Positions 1-9,177 are shown, counted from the first letter of the stretch. The stretch: 64,000 bases of DNA from CAWEQO01 sp963811225 (GCA_963811225.1 CAWEQO010000005.1:124001-188000); one strand, 5' to 3'. Notes: a model not told the origin generated them from the letters alone. Translations and numbers: made by a program.

Positions 1-2710
1 CGATGGGCGAGGCCATCCAGACGATCAGGAACGGCAAGGAAACCGCCAGCGAACGCCAATCGTATAGTCCCAGTACGACGGTGAAGAGCAGCCCAATCAC
101 GACCGGAAAGGCCATCCGCTGCCAGATCTTATTGGAGACGATTTTGCTGAAAACGGCGGCAGAGTGGGCGGCAGTGGTCCAGTTTAGCAAGTTGCGCCGG
201 GAGACCCAAACCCGATAGAGGGTGGTGATGATCGCGTCGAAGGAAAGGATGGCTTCATATGGGAGAAAGACAATGGCCAGGAGCCAGCGGAAGAACTCGC
301 CCCGAATGGCGTGGCCGGGCACAGCGGCAGGTTCGCCACGCACGACTTCGACCAGGCCGGTCAGCAGGCTGGTCAGCAGGGGCAGGCCGGGGGCCAGCAG
401 AGCCAGGGCGATCCATACAGCGGGTGAGCCGGGCAGCCCAAACCAGGCGGCGATCAGCAAGATCAGCAGGAAGATGGGCAGCAGGCTGCGTTCCAGGTTG
501 TCGAGCATCTTCCAACGGTCGATCGGCGTGAGATTCGATGCGCCGGGCAGGCTGCGGCTGCTGGTGGGCCAGTGGGGCAATAACCAGGGCAAAAGCTGCC
601 AATCCCCGCGGATCCAGCGCTGCAGGCGGCGGGTGTAGGAAAGGTAACCGGGTGGATAATCTTCGTAGAGGACGATATCGCTTGCCAGCCCGGAGCGGCC
701 CTGGATACCTTCGAACAGGTCGTGGCTGAGCAGGGCATTCTCCGGCACGCGTGCCGCCAGGCTGCGGGAGAAGGCGGCGACGTCATAGATGCCCTTTCCG
801 ACGTAGATGCCCTCACCGAACAGGTCTTGATACAGGTCTGAGACGGCATGGGTGTAAAGGTCGAGGCCGGAGGTCCCGGCGAAGATGCGGGTGAAGAGGG
901 TCTGATTGGCGCTGGCGGGCTTGATTTCGGTGCGGGGTTGCAGGATCGAGTAACCGGAGACGATGCGGCCGGTTTGCGGATCGAACTGCGGGCGATTGAG
1001 CGGGTGCGCCAGGCAGCCGATCAACCGGCGGGCGTTGCCACGCGGCAGAACGGTATCGGCATCGAGGGTGATGACGAAGCGGATGTGCGGCAAGACTTCC
1101 AGGTCACCTTCCTGGACGATGTACGAGGTGCCGCCTTCACCCAAGATCAGGCGGTTGAGCTCCTCGATCTTGCCGCGCTTGCGCTCCCAACCCATCCACA
1201 AATCCATCTTGGGGTTCCACTTCCGTTTGCGGTGGAAGAGGAAGAAGCCGCCTGAGGTTCCGGCATAACGCTCGTTGAGCAGCTGGATTCCCCGGCCGGC
1301 ACGCTCAAGCAGGGCCGCATCTGCGGGCATATGCTCTTCGGGCGCGTCCGTGAAATCGGTCAGCAAGGCGAAGTGCAGCTGCGGGGCGTTGTTTTGCAGG
1401 TAGTGCAGCTCCAGCTGGCGCAGCAGGCTTTCGATTTCGCCGGTCGAAGAAATCAGCGCCGGAATGACGACCATGGTTTGGAATTGTTCAGGGATTTGCT
1501 CGGAGAAATCCATCTTGGGCAGCAGGCGCGGGGAGATGAGCTGGGTCAGCAGCCAGTTGACAAAACTGACGGCGATGGTCCAGGCGGGCGCCAGCACAAG
1601 CAGCGCGATGCCGATGAGACCCAGGGCGGATGCACCGTGCGCAGCAGCGTAGACCAGCAGCAGGACGAGCAGGGCGGCAATGAGGACGCCGATGCTGCCG
1701 AAGTAGGTGAAGCCGGGATGGGAAATGAACCAGCGTTTCAGCCGGACGCCGAACGGCGGCGAATAGTCAACGGCTTGCTCCAGGGCGGGGCACCCCCGGT
1801 CGATGAGGTAATAACCGACGTGCCGCCGGGTGAGGGGAACGTCCGGCGGGGCGTCAGCGGCTAACTGGACGGCCGTCTCGGCGATCTCGGTTTCGTCGCG
1901 GTCGCTGTTGAATGCCGTCTCTTCGACCACCTTGCGGTAACTGTCACGCGTTGCGAAGTCCATGTGATGGTAGATACCGGCGGGGTCCTGGCACAAGATG
2001 CGCTCCACCAGACTGACGTTTTCAAAGAACTCCTTCCAGTCGTGGGTGTCGATCATGCGCAGGCTGGTGATGCTGTTGGCGATCAAGGCGTCGGGCTGCA
2101 GCTCGGTAACCAACCGCAGAGCATCCGGCGCATCGCCTGGGAAGGGTTTGGTGGAAATTTTGGAGACGGCCTGGGTGAGCGCTTCGATCACGCACAGGCG
2201 CAGCATGGTGGGCGCGGCCCAGATCTCACCGACTGTCAACGGCTTGACCTCTTGATAGGCTTCCAGGTCGTGCTGCACCTGCCCGGCATCCAGACGGGCA
2301 TCGTTCGCCTGCACAATATGCAGGGCGATGGCATAAATGCGCGGGTAGCCCGCCAGCTCGGAATTGGTCAACCGGGGCAGCTGGCGGTAGTACTGGCCGG
2401 GCATATCGTCAGCGACTTCACGAATGGAGCGCAAGATAATGTAGAAATTATCCAGCAGCCACTCGGAGGCGTACGAGCGAATGGATTGGTTGGTCTCTTC
2501 TTCCTCATCCTCTTGAAGGAGCGCACGATGCGCCTCTCGTAGATAGGCTTCCTGACGGTGCAGCCGCCCGAGCAAGTCGGGCCGGCTTTGGCCCTGGTAA
2601 GAGACCTTCTGCTCTCTGGCAAGCTGGCGCGCCGAGCGCTGTTGGGGCGTTTCGGTGGCTTGTTCCAGGGGGGAGCCGGTTTGAATGGTGTCGCCCGAAT
2701 CATCCAGCAT
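1..2710 (-). CDS. ndvB: Cyclic beta-1,2-glucan synthase, N-terminal 903 residues (GT84), 3' end cut by window edge
   Basis: This family makes cyclic beta-1,2-glucans from UDP-glucose at the inner membrane. The reading frame is open from ATG 2710 to base 2. The start lies 3 bp after the stop of the upstream Usp gene, and AAAGGA precedes it. Visible parts are an N-terminal soluble region, a hydrophobic pair near residues 300-360, and the motif LLTDFTDAPEE. A GT2-type catalytic core follows with LDADT near residue 548, LLSHDLFEG near 661 and QRWIRGDWQ near 698, then further membrane segments to the edge. These are the GT84 signatures of NdvB/ChvB proteins. Full-length members reach about 2,800 residues with a C-terminal GH94-like phosphorylase region, which would lie to the left. 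A related glucan synthase product cannot be excluded. Confidence 0.85.
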   Translation of the reverse strand, partial: MLDDSGDTIQTGSPLEQATETPQQRSARQLAREQKVSYQGQSRPDLLGRLHRQEAYLREAHRALLQEDEEEETNQSIRSYASEWLLDNFYIILRSIREVADDMPGQYYRQLPRLTNSELAGYPRIYAIALHIVQANDARLDAGQVQHDLEAYQEVKPLTVGEIWAAPTMLRLCVIEALTQAVSKISTKPFPGDAPDALRLVTELQPDALIANSITSLRMIDTHDWKEFFENVSLVERILCQDPAGIYHHMDFATRDSYRKVVEETAFNSDRDETEIAETAVQLAADAPPDVPLTRRHVGYYLIDRGCPALEQAVDYSPPFGVRLKRWFISHPGFTYFGSIGVLIAALLVLLLVYAAAHGASALGLIGIALLVLAPAWTIAVSFVNWLLTQLISPRLLPKMDFSEQIPEQFQTMVVIPALISSTGEIESLLRQLELHYLQNNAPQLHFALLTDFTDAPEEHMPADAALLERAGRGIQLLNERYAGTSGGFFLFHRKRKWNPKMDLWMGWERKRGKIEELNRLILGEGGTSYIVQEGDLEVLPHIRFVITLDADTVLPRGNARRLIGCLAHPLNRPQFDPQTGRIVSGYSILQPRTEIKPASANQTLFTRIFAGTSGLDLYTHAVSDLYQDLFGEGIYVGKGIYDVAAFSRSLAARVPENALLSHDLFEGIQGRSGLASDIVLYEDYPPGYLSYTRRLQRWIRGDWQLLPWLLPHWPTSSRSLPGASNLTPIDRWKMLDNLERSLLPIFLLILLIAAWFGLPGSPAVWIALALLAPGLPLLTSLLTGLVEVVRGEPAAVPGHAIRGEFFRWLLAIVFLPYEAILSFDAIITTLYRVWVSRRNLLNWTTAAHSAAVFSKIVSNKIWQRMAFPVVIGLLFTVVLGLYDWRSLAVSLPFLIVWMASPI

Positions 2711-2713
2711 CGA

Positions 2714-3670
2714 TCAATGTCCTTTGAATTCTTGGGATGCCATCTCAGCCTTCGACGGCTCAACTTCTTCCGGCGTAAAATCTTGAATGACCAGTAAATG
2801 GGAGCTGCCGTATTCGATGTAGTTGGTGGTGACGTTGCCGAAAGGCTGGCGACGGCTGCCCGAGTAGCCGTGAGCGCTCATGATGACCAGATCGGCTTTT
2901 TCCGATTCGGCCAGGTCTTGCAGGCTGGTCTCGACGTTATCGCTGATAATCAGGCGGATATCGTGCTCCACCTCCACGGTCGACTCGATCTGGTTGAGGT
3001 ACTTGACCGCTTCCTGGCGGTTGCGCTCCACGAAGTGGTCGATCAGCTCCAGGTCTTCGTCCGTAAGGGGCGAGCGACGCGGCATCTCTGGCTTGTAGAC
3101 GATGTGGGTCAGGATGATCTCGGCGTTGTGGAAGCGCGCCAGGGTCTTGGCGGTGGGCAGCACCAGCTCGGCGCGCAAGGAGCCGTCCAGCGGCACCAGG
3201 ATACGCCGGTAATGGAAGTTTTCCAGATCCGCGGCCTCCTTGTCGTAGGCGCGGACCACCATCGTCGAACGGCGCGAATTCTGGATAATCTTGCGGGTGA
3301 CGCTGCTGACGTTCCAGCGGGTCAGTCCGCTGGAACCGTGGCTGCTTAACAACACCAGGTCGATGTTATCCTGCAGGGCAAATTCGACAATGCGCTCGGC
3401 CGGCGGGCCTTCTTTGACGAGGGTGTCCACGGAGAGGCCCAGTTTATCCAGGCGTCCGGCGATCATGTCCAGATAGGTTTCAGCTTCCACCTGGGTGATT
3501 TTCCAGTTGAGCGGGTCGACGGGCTGTTCCTGGTCGGCGACCTGGTCAGGGGACAGAACCCGCATGAGCGTGATCTTGGAATCGAACGCCTCGCCGATGG
3601 CTGCAGCGTGGGGCAGGATGGACTCAGCCAAAGGAGACCCGTCCAATGGGGCCAGTATATTTTTGAACAT
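2714..3670 (-). CDS. Tandem-domain universal stress protein (UspA x2)
   Basis: The protein has two consecutive Usp domains. Each opens with a beta-strand motif of the ILAPLDGS or ILVPLDGS type and closes with a nucleotide-binding stretch (SSHGSSGLTRW in the first, SAHGYSGSRRQ in the second). Usp domains of this kind bind ATP and act in general stress adaptation in the cytoplasm. I place the start at ATG 3670 because AGAGGA lies 7 bp upstream. A further ATG at 3700 would add ten residues and lacks a good ribosome site. The gene ends 3 bp before the glucan synthase start, so the two are probably co-transcribed. The client process is unknown. Confidence 0.9.
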   Translation of the reverse strand: MFKNILAPLDGSPLAESILPHAAAIGEAFDSKITLMRVLSPDQVADQEQPVDPLNWKITQVEAETYLDMIAGRLDKLGLSVDTLVKEGPPAERIVEFALQDNIDLVLLSSHGSSGLTRWNVSSVTRKIIQNSRRSTMVVRAYDKEAADLENFHYRRILVPLDGSLRAELVLPTAKTLARFHNAEIILTHIVYKPEMPRRSPLTDEDLELIDHFVERNRQEAVKYLNQIESTVEVEHDIRLIISDNVETSLQDLAESEKADLVIMSAHGYSGSRRQPFGNVTTNYIEYGSSHLLVIQDFTPEEVEPSKAEMASQEFKGH

Positions 3671-3766
3671 GGCTAGTTCCTCTATTGATAAGAATGTCAT
3701 GTGCCGGCGCTTTCATTGGAATGCCGGCCGATTCCCCCCTGAAAAGACATGGATGCAGGCAGCAGG

Positions 3767-4957
3767 TTAGAACGTGTTTTCCTCCGAATGAATTTGCAGG
3801 AAGCGGATCAAGTCGCGGCGGCGCAGCAGCCCGATCAAATTATGGTTTTCATCGACGACCGGCAGCTGGCGAATGTCACTGGCAGACAGGGTCTGCATGG
3901 CTTCGGCGGCATCCGAGCTGCGGGTGACGGTATTCAGCTTGTCTGCGGGGGTCATGGCATCGCGCACGAGGGTCTGATCCCAGCGCTCGCGGGGCACCTT
4001 GCGGATGTCGTCGAGGGTGACGATGCCGAGCAGTGCGCCGTTGTCGACCACCGGAAAGGCGTGATCGTCGGAGCGCATGACGCGCTCGTTGACCAGTTCA
4101 TCAATGTAGATGTTGGATGGGACGGTGGGCGGATCGGGGCGCATGATGCGGCCGACCGGGATGTCTTCGAGAATGTCTTTGATCACAACCTGGCGGTAGC
4201 TTTGTGAGGCGGCGGAGTTGAGGAACCAGCCGATGAAGGCCAGCCACAGGCCGCTGAGCAGACCGGTGCCGAAGAAGGGCAGGGTGACGCCCAGGGCCAT
4301 GGCGATGCCGGCCAGGATGAACAGCCAGGCGATCCCCTGACCGACCCAGGCGGCCCAGCGAGTGGCCTTGCGCACGTTATCGGTAATGCCCCACAGGATC
4401 GAACGGAGAACCCGTCCGCCGTCCAGCGGAAAACCGGGGATGAGGTTGAAGATGCCGAGCAGGATGTTGACCGACCCCAACCAGAGCAGGATGGTGGCTG
4501 TCGGGGAGAGGTTGCCGATCAATCCGCCGGTGTTGGCCGCCGCGCCGATGGCGGATCGGCCGATGAGTCCGGAGAGCAGCAGCAAGACGCCGCCGATCAC
4601 CAGGCTGGTGAGCGGCCCAACGATCGCCATGAGGAATTCGGTTTTTGGGGAAGGCGGCTCTTTCTCGATGTTCGAGACGCCGCCAAACAAGAAGAGGGTG
4701 ATACTGTTTACGGGCAGGCCGCGAGATCTTGCGACCAGGGAGTGGGCCATTTCGTGCGCCAGAACCGATAAGAAAAATAGCAAGGATGCGACAACTGCCA
4801 ACCCCCAAACGAGTAAGAAGCTCCAGGCGGGGTGGAACTGGGTAAATACGACCCCCAGGTTCCAGACTACCAGGAAAAAGATGAGCAGCCAGCTCCAGTC
4901 AATGCGGACTTTGATGCCGAACCATCGACCTATGCCAAACCCACTTCGTAATAACAT
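3767..4957 (-). CDS. Site-2-protease-type M50 metalloprotease with C-terminal CBS pair
   Basis: This is an intramembrane zinc protease of 396 residues. Several hydrophobic segments enclose HEMAH (residues 68-72), the zinc-binding HExxH site. A later PGFPLDGGR motif supplies the third ligand region typical of the S2P/SpoIVFB family. Residues from about 260 onward hold two CBS domains (VGRIMRPDPPTVP; LVRDAMTPADKL), which usually sense adenine nucleotides and gate activity. Substrates of such proteases are membrane-bound regulators or remnant peptides; none can be named here. The gene has its own upstream region of 279 bp, containing a long hairpin and repeated ATAGGTTC boxes, so it is probably transcribed independently of the SIMPL gene. 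Confidence 0.9.
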   Translation of the reverse strand: MLLRSGFGIGRWFGIKVRIDWSWLLIFFLVVWNLGVVFTQFHPAWSFLLVWGLAVVASLLFFLSVLAHEMAHSLVARSRGLPVNSITLFLFGGVSNIEKEPPSPKTEFLMAIVGPLTSLVIGGVLLLLSGLIGRSAIGAAANTGGLIGNLSPTATILLWLGSVNILLGIFNLIPGFPLDGGRVLRSILWGITDNVRKATRWAAWVGQGIAWLFILAGIAMALGVTLPFFGTGLLSGLWLAFIGWFLNSAASQSYRQVVIKDILEDIPVGRIMRPDPPTVPSNIYIDELVNERVMRSDDHAFPVVDNGALLGIVTLDDIRKVPRERWDQTLVRDAMTPADKLNTVTRSSDAAEAMQTLSASDIRQLPVVDENHNLIGLLRRRDLIRFLQIHSEENTF

Positions 4958-4975
4958 TGAGTTCTCCTTTCTTTA

Positions 4976-5048
4976 GAACCTATGCGATACGTCGGAGTGG
5001 GATGCTGCAGTGCGCAGATAGGTTCTTATGATCGTGTTCTATAGGTTC
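4976..5048 (-). promoter_or_regulatory. ATAGGTTC boxes upstream of the M50 protease gene
   Basis: ATAGGTTC occurs at 5018-5025 and 5041-5048 as a direct repeat with a 23-bp period. An inverted copy, GAACCTAT, sits at 4976-4983 next to the ribosome site of the protease gene. The spacing of about two helical turns suggests a protein-binding array, but no clear -35/-10 pair accompanies it. Function is inferred only from position. Confidence 0.3.
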
Positions 5049-5054
5049 CTTTGT

Positions 5055-5145
5055 ATCTACTCATTGGCGTACAGACCTACTCCTGCCCCTTGCACACCTC
5101 ATTGCTGTAAAGAGAAAGGGTAGATCCGTATGCCAATGAGTAGAT
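5055..5145. repeat. Imperfect 26-bp inverted repeat between SIMPL and M50 genes
   Basis: Bases 5055-5080 and 5120-5145 are inverted copies with three mismatches (arms begin ATCTACTCATTGGC), separated by 39 bp. The pair lies downstream of the SIMPL gene and upstream of the protease gene, both on the minus strand. It may end SIMPL transcription or protect its 3' end. There is no strong T-run. It belongs to the series of long gene-end palindromes in this window. Confidence 0.55.
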
Positions 5146-5236
5146 CTGTTTATTTTATTAATCAATCAACCAATAAACCATCTCCGAATCGGGCATTTTG
5201 AGGGCGCCTTGGTAATCCCGTACGGGTTAACATTGG

Positions 5237-5971
5237 TTACTGGATGTTCCAGGTGATGTTCAGGTCAACTTCGACGTTTTGAGTGCCGGGCGAAATGGGG
5301 ACGGCTGCGGCGCGGTCGGCGGCGATGGACGGGCTGTAGAACGGCTGCGGAGATTGGCTGGTCTCGTTGATGGTGTAGACCTGACCGAGGGTTGCGCCGG
5401 CCAGCTGAGCCAGCTGGGTGGCTTTATTCTTGGCGTCGTTGAAGGCCGCCTGGCGGGCCTGATCGAGCGTAGCGGCAGGGTTGCTGACCTCGAACTGGAT
5501 GTTCTGGATGGTGTTGCCGCCGGCTTGCACGGCCGTATCCAGCAGACTACCCAGGTTATCCAGGTTGCTCACCCGCACCTGCACGGTGTTGGTGGCAATA
5601 TAGCCCGTCAACTGGTTGTTGTTGTTTTGCTGGTTGTACTGTGGTTGGAGCGATACGGTTTGGGTCTGGATATTGTCGGCCGGCACCCCGGCGTCCTTCA
5701 GGGCAGCGACGACGGCTTGCATGTTGGTCGAGTTATCGGTCAAGGCCTTGCCGGCCTTCTTGGCCTGGGTTTGCACGCCAACGGTAAAGACGGCGGTGTC
5801 CGGCTTGGTTTGCACCTGCCCAACCCCTGTGACCGAAATCGTGCGGGGTGGTTCTGTGGCGGCCTGGGCCTGCACGGAAGGGATGTTCGACTGCGGCTGC
5901 AAGGCAAACGCGCCGACGAATAAGGCGATTAAAACGGTTGTAAACCAACCAGCATATTTACGAGCAAACAT
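5237..5971 (-). CDS. SIMPL-domain (DUF541) exported protein
   Basis: The 244-residue protein starts at ATG 5971, with GGAGG 7 bp upstream. It opens with a hydrophobic signal or anchor segment (residues about 8-25, FTTVLIALFVGAFAL), so it is exported or membrane-anchored. The remainder is a SIMPL/DUF541 domain: RTISVTGVGQVQTKPD at the start, then alternating helices and strands with many Q and N, and a C-terminal VEVDLNITWNIQ. Members include the BP26 periplasmic antigen, which forms a channel-like oligomer; a biochemical role is not established. It is followed by a long inverted repeat and stands alone. Confidence 0.85.
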   Translation of the reverse strand: MFARKYAGWFTTVLIALFVGAFALQPQSNIPSVQAQAATEPPRTISVTGVGQVQTKPDTAVFTVGVQTQAKKAGKALTDNSTNMQAVVAALKDAGVPADNIQTQTVSLQPQYNQQNNNNQLTGYIATNTVQVRVSNLDNLGSLLDTAVQAGGNTIQNIQFEVSNPAATLDQARQAAFNDAKNKATQLAQLAGATLGQVYTINETSQSPQPFYSPSIAADRAAAVPISPGTQNVEVDLNITWNIQ

Positions 5972-6053
5972 GAATTTCCTCCCATTTCTGATACACAGTT
6001 CTCGACCCAACCTGGGAATGAAGGCGATCCCCATTCCCAGGTTGGATGCGCAT

Positions 6054-6494
6054 TTACTTTTGCTGCAATTTCACCGGGATCTGCTTGGGCCGGTCCTTCT
6101 CGGACTTGGGCAAGGTGATCTTCAAGATGCCATCGGTGAAAGTGGCCCCAATTTCATTCGAATCGATATTGCTCGGCAGCGCGATGTTGCGCTGGAAGCG
6201 GCCATACCGGCGCTCCTGGAAATGGATATTGCTGTTCTCTTCTTCCTGCTCCCGTTGGAACTCCCCGCGAATGTTGAGCCGGTTGCCGGTGATGGTCACT
6301 TCGATATCCCCGGGCTTGACACCCGGCAGGGCAGCAGTGACCACCAGATAGTCGTCGTTCTCATACATATCCGCCAGGATCTCGGGTCCGGTCCGATCGC
6401 CGCCGGATGGTTCGCCGTAGCGCTCCCAGAACAAGCGATTCATTTCATCGCGGATGTTAGACAATTCACGATACGGATTCCATGGATTGAGCAT
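6054..6494 (-). CDS. Hsp20/alpha-crystallin small heat-shock protein
   Basis: Small heat-shock proteins hold unfolding proteins in a refoldable state in the cytoplasm. The 146-residue product starts at ATG 6494, with AAGGAGA upstream. The N-terminal arm (MLNPWNPYRELSNIRDEM) is followed by an alpha-crystallin domain with the A-x-x-x-G-V box (TAALPGVKPGDIEV) and a late NGVLK-like GILKITLPK. A C-terminal IPVKL segment matches the usual I-x-I/V tail. Its first codons overlap the last 29 bp of the gap gene in another frame. The two are therefore probably co-transcribed, with hsp20 translation coupled to gap. Confidence 0.95.
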   Translation of the reverse strand: MLNPWNPYRELSNIRDEMNRLFWERYGEPSGGDRTGPEILADMYENDDYLVVTAALPGVKPGDIEVTITGNRLNIRGEFQREQEEENSNIHFQERRYGRFQRNIALPSNIDSNEIGATFTDGILKITLPKSEKDRPKQIPVKLQQK

Positions 6495-7518
6495 GATTCT
6501 TCTCCTTGTCGCCTGAATGTTCGGCGATGTAGCTGAGCAATTTGACCACTGTTCCGGCATACCCCCACTCGTTGTCATACCAGGCCAGCACCTTGGCGGT
6601 ATGATCGCCGATCACCATGGTGGATTCTGCGTCGACCATGGCGGAATAGTTCATCCCAATAATGTCGGATGAGACCAATTCTTCATTGCTGACGGCCAGG
6701 ATACCCTTCATCTTTTTGGTCTGGGTGGCGTCTTTGAGGGCCTGATTGACGCTGTCGATCGTTACCGGCTGCTCGGTCTGGACGGTGAAGTCGATGATCG
6801 AACCGTCCGGCACAGGAACGCGCAGGGCGAGACCGTCCATTTTGCCTTCCAGCTGCGGCAGCACTTCGGTGGTGGCGACGGCAGCGCCGGTGGTGGTGGG
6901 GACGATGTTGGCGGCTGCGGCGCGACCGCGGCGCATCTTCTTTGAAGGGGCGTCCACGATAGCCTGCGAGGAGGTGTAAGCGTGGATGGTGGTGAGGAAG
7001 CCGGTGACGATGCCGAAGGTATCGTCGAGCACCTTCGCGACCGGAGCCAGACAGTTGGTGGTGCAAGAGGCGTTGGAAATTACGAAGTCCTTGCCCGGAT
7101 CGAATTTCTCTTCGTTAACGCCCATGACGATGGTCTGGTCGACGCCCTTGCCGGGCGCGCTGATGATGACGCGTTTTGCGCCGGCTTTCAGGTGCCTGGC
7201 GGCCTCGTCGCGCTTGGTGAATAAACCGGTCGATTCAACCACCAGGTCGACGTTCATCTCTTTCCAGGGCAGCTCTTCCGGATTGCGAACGCTCAGGAAG
7301 CGCACGTCCTGATTGCCCCAGTGCAGGGTGCCGCCGCTGGCGCTGACCTCGACGTCGGGGTCGAGGTGGACGGTATCATGCCGTAACAGGTAGACCAGGT
7401 TGTCGAGCGGGGCGATATCATTGATCGCCACCACCTCCAGGTCGGGGGCTTTCATCGCCTGGCGGAACACCAGGCGTCCAATCCTGCCAAATCCATTAAT
7501 TGCTACGCGCGTTGTCAT
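6466..7518 (-). CDS. gap: Type I glyceraldehyde-3-phosphate dehydrogenase
   Basis: The enzyme oxidises glyceraldehyde 3-phosphate to 1,3-bisphosphoglycerate with NAD(P) in glycolysis/gluconeogenesis. The 350 residues show the Rossmann motif INGFGRIGR (7-15), an acidic residue in AINDIAPLDN that usually favours NAD, and the catalytic cysteine C152 in SNASCTTNCLAP. The paired histidine lies in TTIHAYTSSQ, and the closing motif is WYDNEWGY. Length is near the usual 335 with a charged C-terminal extension. That extension (SGDKEKNHAQSMESVS) is the part read over by the hsp20 start. The upstream region has a good -10 and unusual tandem ATATATCC palindromes. Confidence 0.96.
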   Translation of the reverse strand: MTTRVAINGFGRIGRLVFRQAMKAPDLEVVAINDIAPLDNLVYLLRHDTVHLDPDVEVSASGGTLHWGNQDVRFLSVRNPEELPWKEMNVDLVVESTGLFTKRDEAARHLKAGAKRVIISAPGKGVDQTIVMGVNEEKFDPGKDFVISNASCTTNCLAPVAKVLDDTFGIVTGFLTTIHAYTSSQAIVDAPSKKMRRGRAAAANIVPTTTGAAVATTEVLPQLEGKMDGLALRVPVPDGSIIDFTVQTEQPVTIDSVNQALKDATQTKKMKGILAVSNEELVSSDIIGMNYSAMVDAESTMVIGDHTAKVLAWYDNEWGYAGTVVKLLSYIAEHSGDKEKNHAQSMESVS

Positions 7519-7637
7519 TTTTCATCCCACTCCTTTCGTGCATCCAGGCCGCGGAAGCCTGGAGATCTATTCAAATCCCATCCAACGATGGAGAGGGGCT
7601 AATCCCTTCAGAATCAGTCCCTCTTGAGCATATCAAC

Positions 7638-7730
7638 ATTATATTCTGGGCGCCATATGCAGGGATATATATGAAGGATATATATCCAGATATATTAGGG
7701 GCAGCCCGATCGCAAGATTAGACCCTAATA
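7638..7730 (-). promoter_or_regulatory. gap promoter region with tandem AT palindromes and an 8-bp inverted repeat
   Basis: Reading toward gap, a perfect TATAAT lies at 7643-7638. Directly upstream is a perfect 12-bp palindrome (GGATATATATCC, 7676-7687) and a near copy at 7663-7673, 13 bp apart. Further out, TATTAGGG (7693-7700) and CCCTAATA (7723-7730) form an inverted repeat around 22 bp. No good -35 box is present, as expected for an activator-dependent promoter. The rest of the 345-bp gap holds no reading frame that I can support. Confidence 0.45.
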
Positions 7731-7863
7731 ACCTTTCCGAAAACCGCAGGGGTGCGGTCACGAAGCTAACCGCAAGTGCAGCAGGGCCGCTGCTTAACAT
7801 GCCGATGCTTCGATGATTGGACCCAACGATTTTCCAGAACGGTTATCAGGGCTGCAGGGCGGA

Positions 7864-8319
7864 TCAGGTTGTGGTGAAGGCGTGTTCGAGCAATCCGGCT
7901 TCGATTTCTATCTTCAGGCCCTGCGAAAGCAGGTTCGACACGGGGCATTCGGCCTCTTTGGCGAGCTTCTCGAAGGTCTCTGCGTCCATATTGGGAACTT
8001 TGCCGAGCACGTCTAGATGCATACGGGCGATCTTGTAGCCGCCGCTTTCTTGGGGCTCGAGGATGCAAACGGCCCGGGTGGAGATCTCCTCAGGCGTGTA
8101 ACCCTTCTTTTTCAGTATCCCGGCGAAAGCCATGCTGTAGCAAGCGGCGTGCGCTGCAGCGATCAGCTCTTCCGGATTGGTTCCAGGTTTCTCCTCAAAA
8201 CGTGTCGCAAAGGAGTAAGGGATATCTTGTAAAACACCACTTTCCGTTACGATCTGACCTTTACCGCTGCGCAGATCTCCGGACCATTCTGCTTGTGAAG
8301 TGCGTGTTATGTTTGCCAT
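7864..8319 (-). CDS. osmC: OsmC/Ohr-family peroxiredoxin-like protein
   Basis: OsmC-type thiol peroxidases reduce organic hydroperoxides in the cytoplasm. The 151-residue length is typical. Both redox cysteines are present: AAHAACYSMA in the central helix and ECPVSNLL near residue 127. The NPEELIAAAHAAC block marks the OsmC (YhfA/OsmC) branch rather than Ohr. The ATG is preceded by GAAAGGAATTA. It sits between gap and a two-component pair, all on one strand, in a stress-response neighbourhood. Confidence 0.93.
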   Translation of the reverse strand: MANITRTSQAEWSGDLRSGKGQIVTESGVLQDIPYSFATRFEEKPGTNPEELIAAAHAACYSMAFAGILKKKGYTPEEISTRAVCILEPQESGGYKIARMHLDVLGKVPNMDAETFEKLAKEAECPVSNLLSQGLKIEIEAGLLEHAFTTT

Positions 8320-8436
8320 TTCTAATTCCTTTCTTTAACTTGTCGTTATGTTGTTTGGAACTACTCCGATTTCTCGGATTGATTTTTGGTATTGCTGATC
8401 GGTCCTACAACTGCGTATTGTTTGCGAAGGCGCTTT

Positions 8437-9177
8437 TTACTCCACCAGTTCCCCTTCTTGGAACCGGTATCCTACTCCTCGAACGCTCAAGATATACCGG
8501 GAATCCGCCGGATTCGGCTCCACTTTCTGGCGCAGGCGGTGGATGTACCACTTAATGATCTGGCGCGCTTCGTAGACGTCCTCGCACTTATACTGGCGCA
8601 CCACCTGCACCAACTCGGTGGGTGAGACCACCCGGTGGTTGTTCTGCATCAGGTACACCAGCAGCTTGAACTCGCGCGGCGTCAGGTCGACCACCTCCCC
8701 ATCCAGGTTGAGGGTGTGCTTCTGCAAATCGGCCCTGAAGGGCCCAAAGGAGAGCTGCTTATCGGTCGCTTGCTCCTCCTGGGCGCGCTTGATGGCCTTG
8801 CGTTTCCGGTTGACCGCCTCATCCACGGCCTCGCGCAGCTGATCCGGCTTAATCGGCTTTAGAAGGTAGCGGTCGACACCTTCGCGGATGGCATCCATGG
8901 CCGATTCGAGCGAGCCGTGAGCGGTGAGGATGATCACTACCGCTTCCGGCCAGCGCCAGCGAACGGCGCCGAGCACATCCAGGCCGTTGATGCGGCCGCC
9001 CAGCATCAAGTCGAGCAGCACCAGGTCGACGGGGGACTCGCGCAAGTATTCCAGCGCCTCTTCACCATCCGCAGCCGATGTGACCAGGTGGCCCTCGCGC
9101 TGCAAGGTTTCCGCCAGAAAGAAGCGGATGCCTTCTTCATCATCAACAACCAGGGTTTGATATTGATTGGCATTCAA
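8437..9177 (-). CDS. OmpR/PhoB-family response regulator
   Basis: The protein has an N-terminal receiver (residues 5-120) with the acidic pair VVDDEE, the phosphoacceptor D56 in LVLLDLMLGG, and the conserved lysine in LLKPI. A linker rich in K/R/E follows. The C-terminal winged helix carries the PhoB signature (TPREFKLLVYLMQN, then YILSVRGVGYRF). The start is a TTG with AGGAGG upstream; ATG does not occur in frame nearby. It lies 41 bp after the upstream kinase gene, so the pair is one operon. Its target is unknown; the four-copy promoter element described below is one possible target, without direct evidence. Confidence 0.93.
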   Translation of the reverse strand: MNANQYQTLVVDDEEGIRFFLAETLQREGHLVTSAADGEEALEYLRESPVDLVLLDLMLGGRINGLDVLGAVRWRWPEAVVIILTAHGSLESAMDAIREGVDRYLLKPIKPDQLREAVDEAVNRKRKAIKRAQEEQATDKQLSFGPFRADLQKHTLNLDGEVVDLTPREFKLLVYLMQNNHRVVSPTELVQVVRQYKCEDVYEARQIIKWYIHRLRQKVEPNPADSRYILSVRGVGYRFQEGELVE

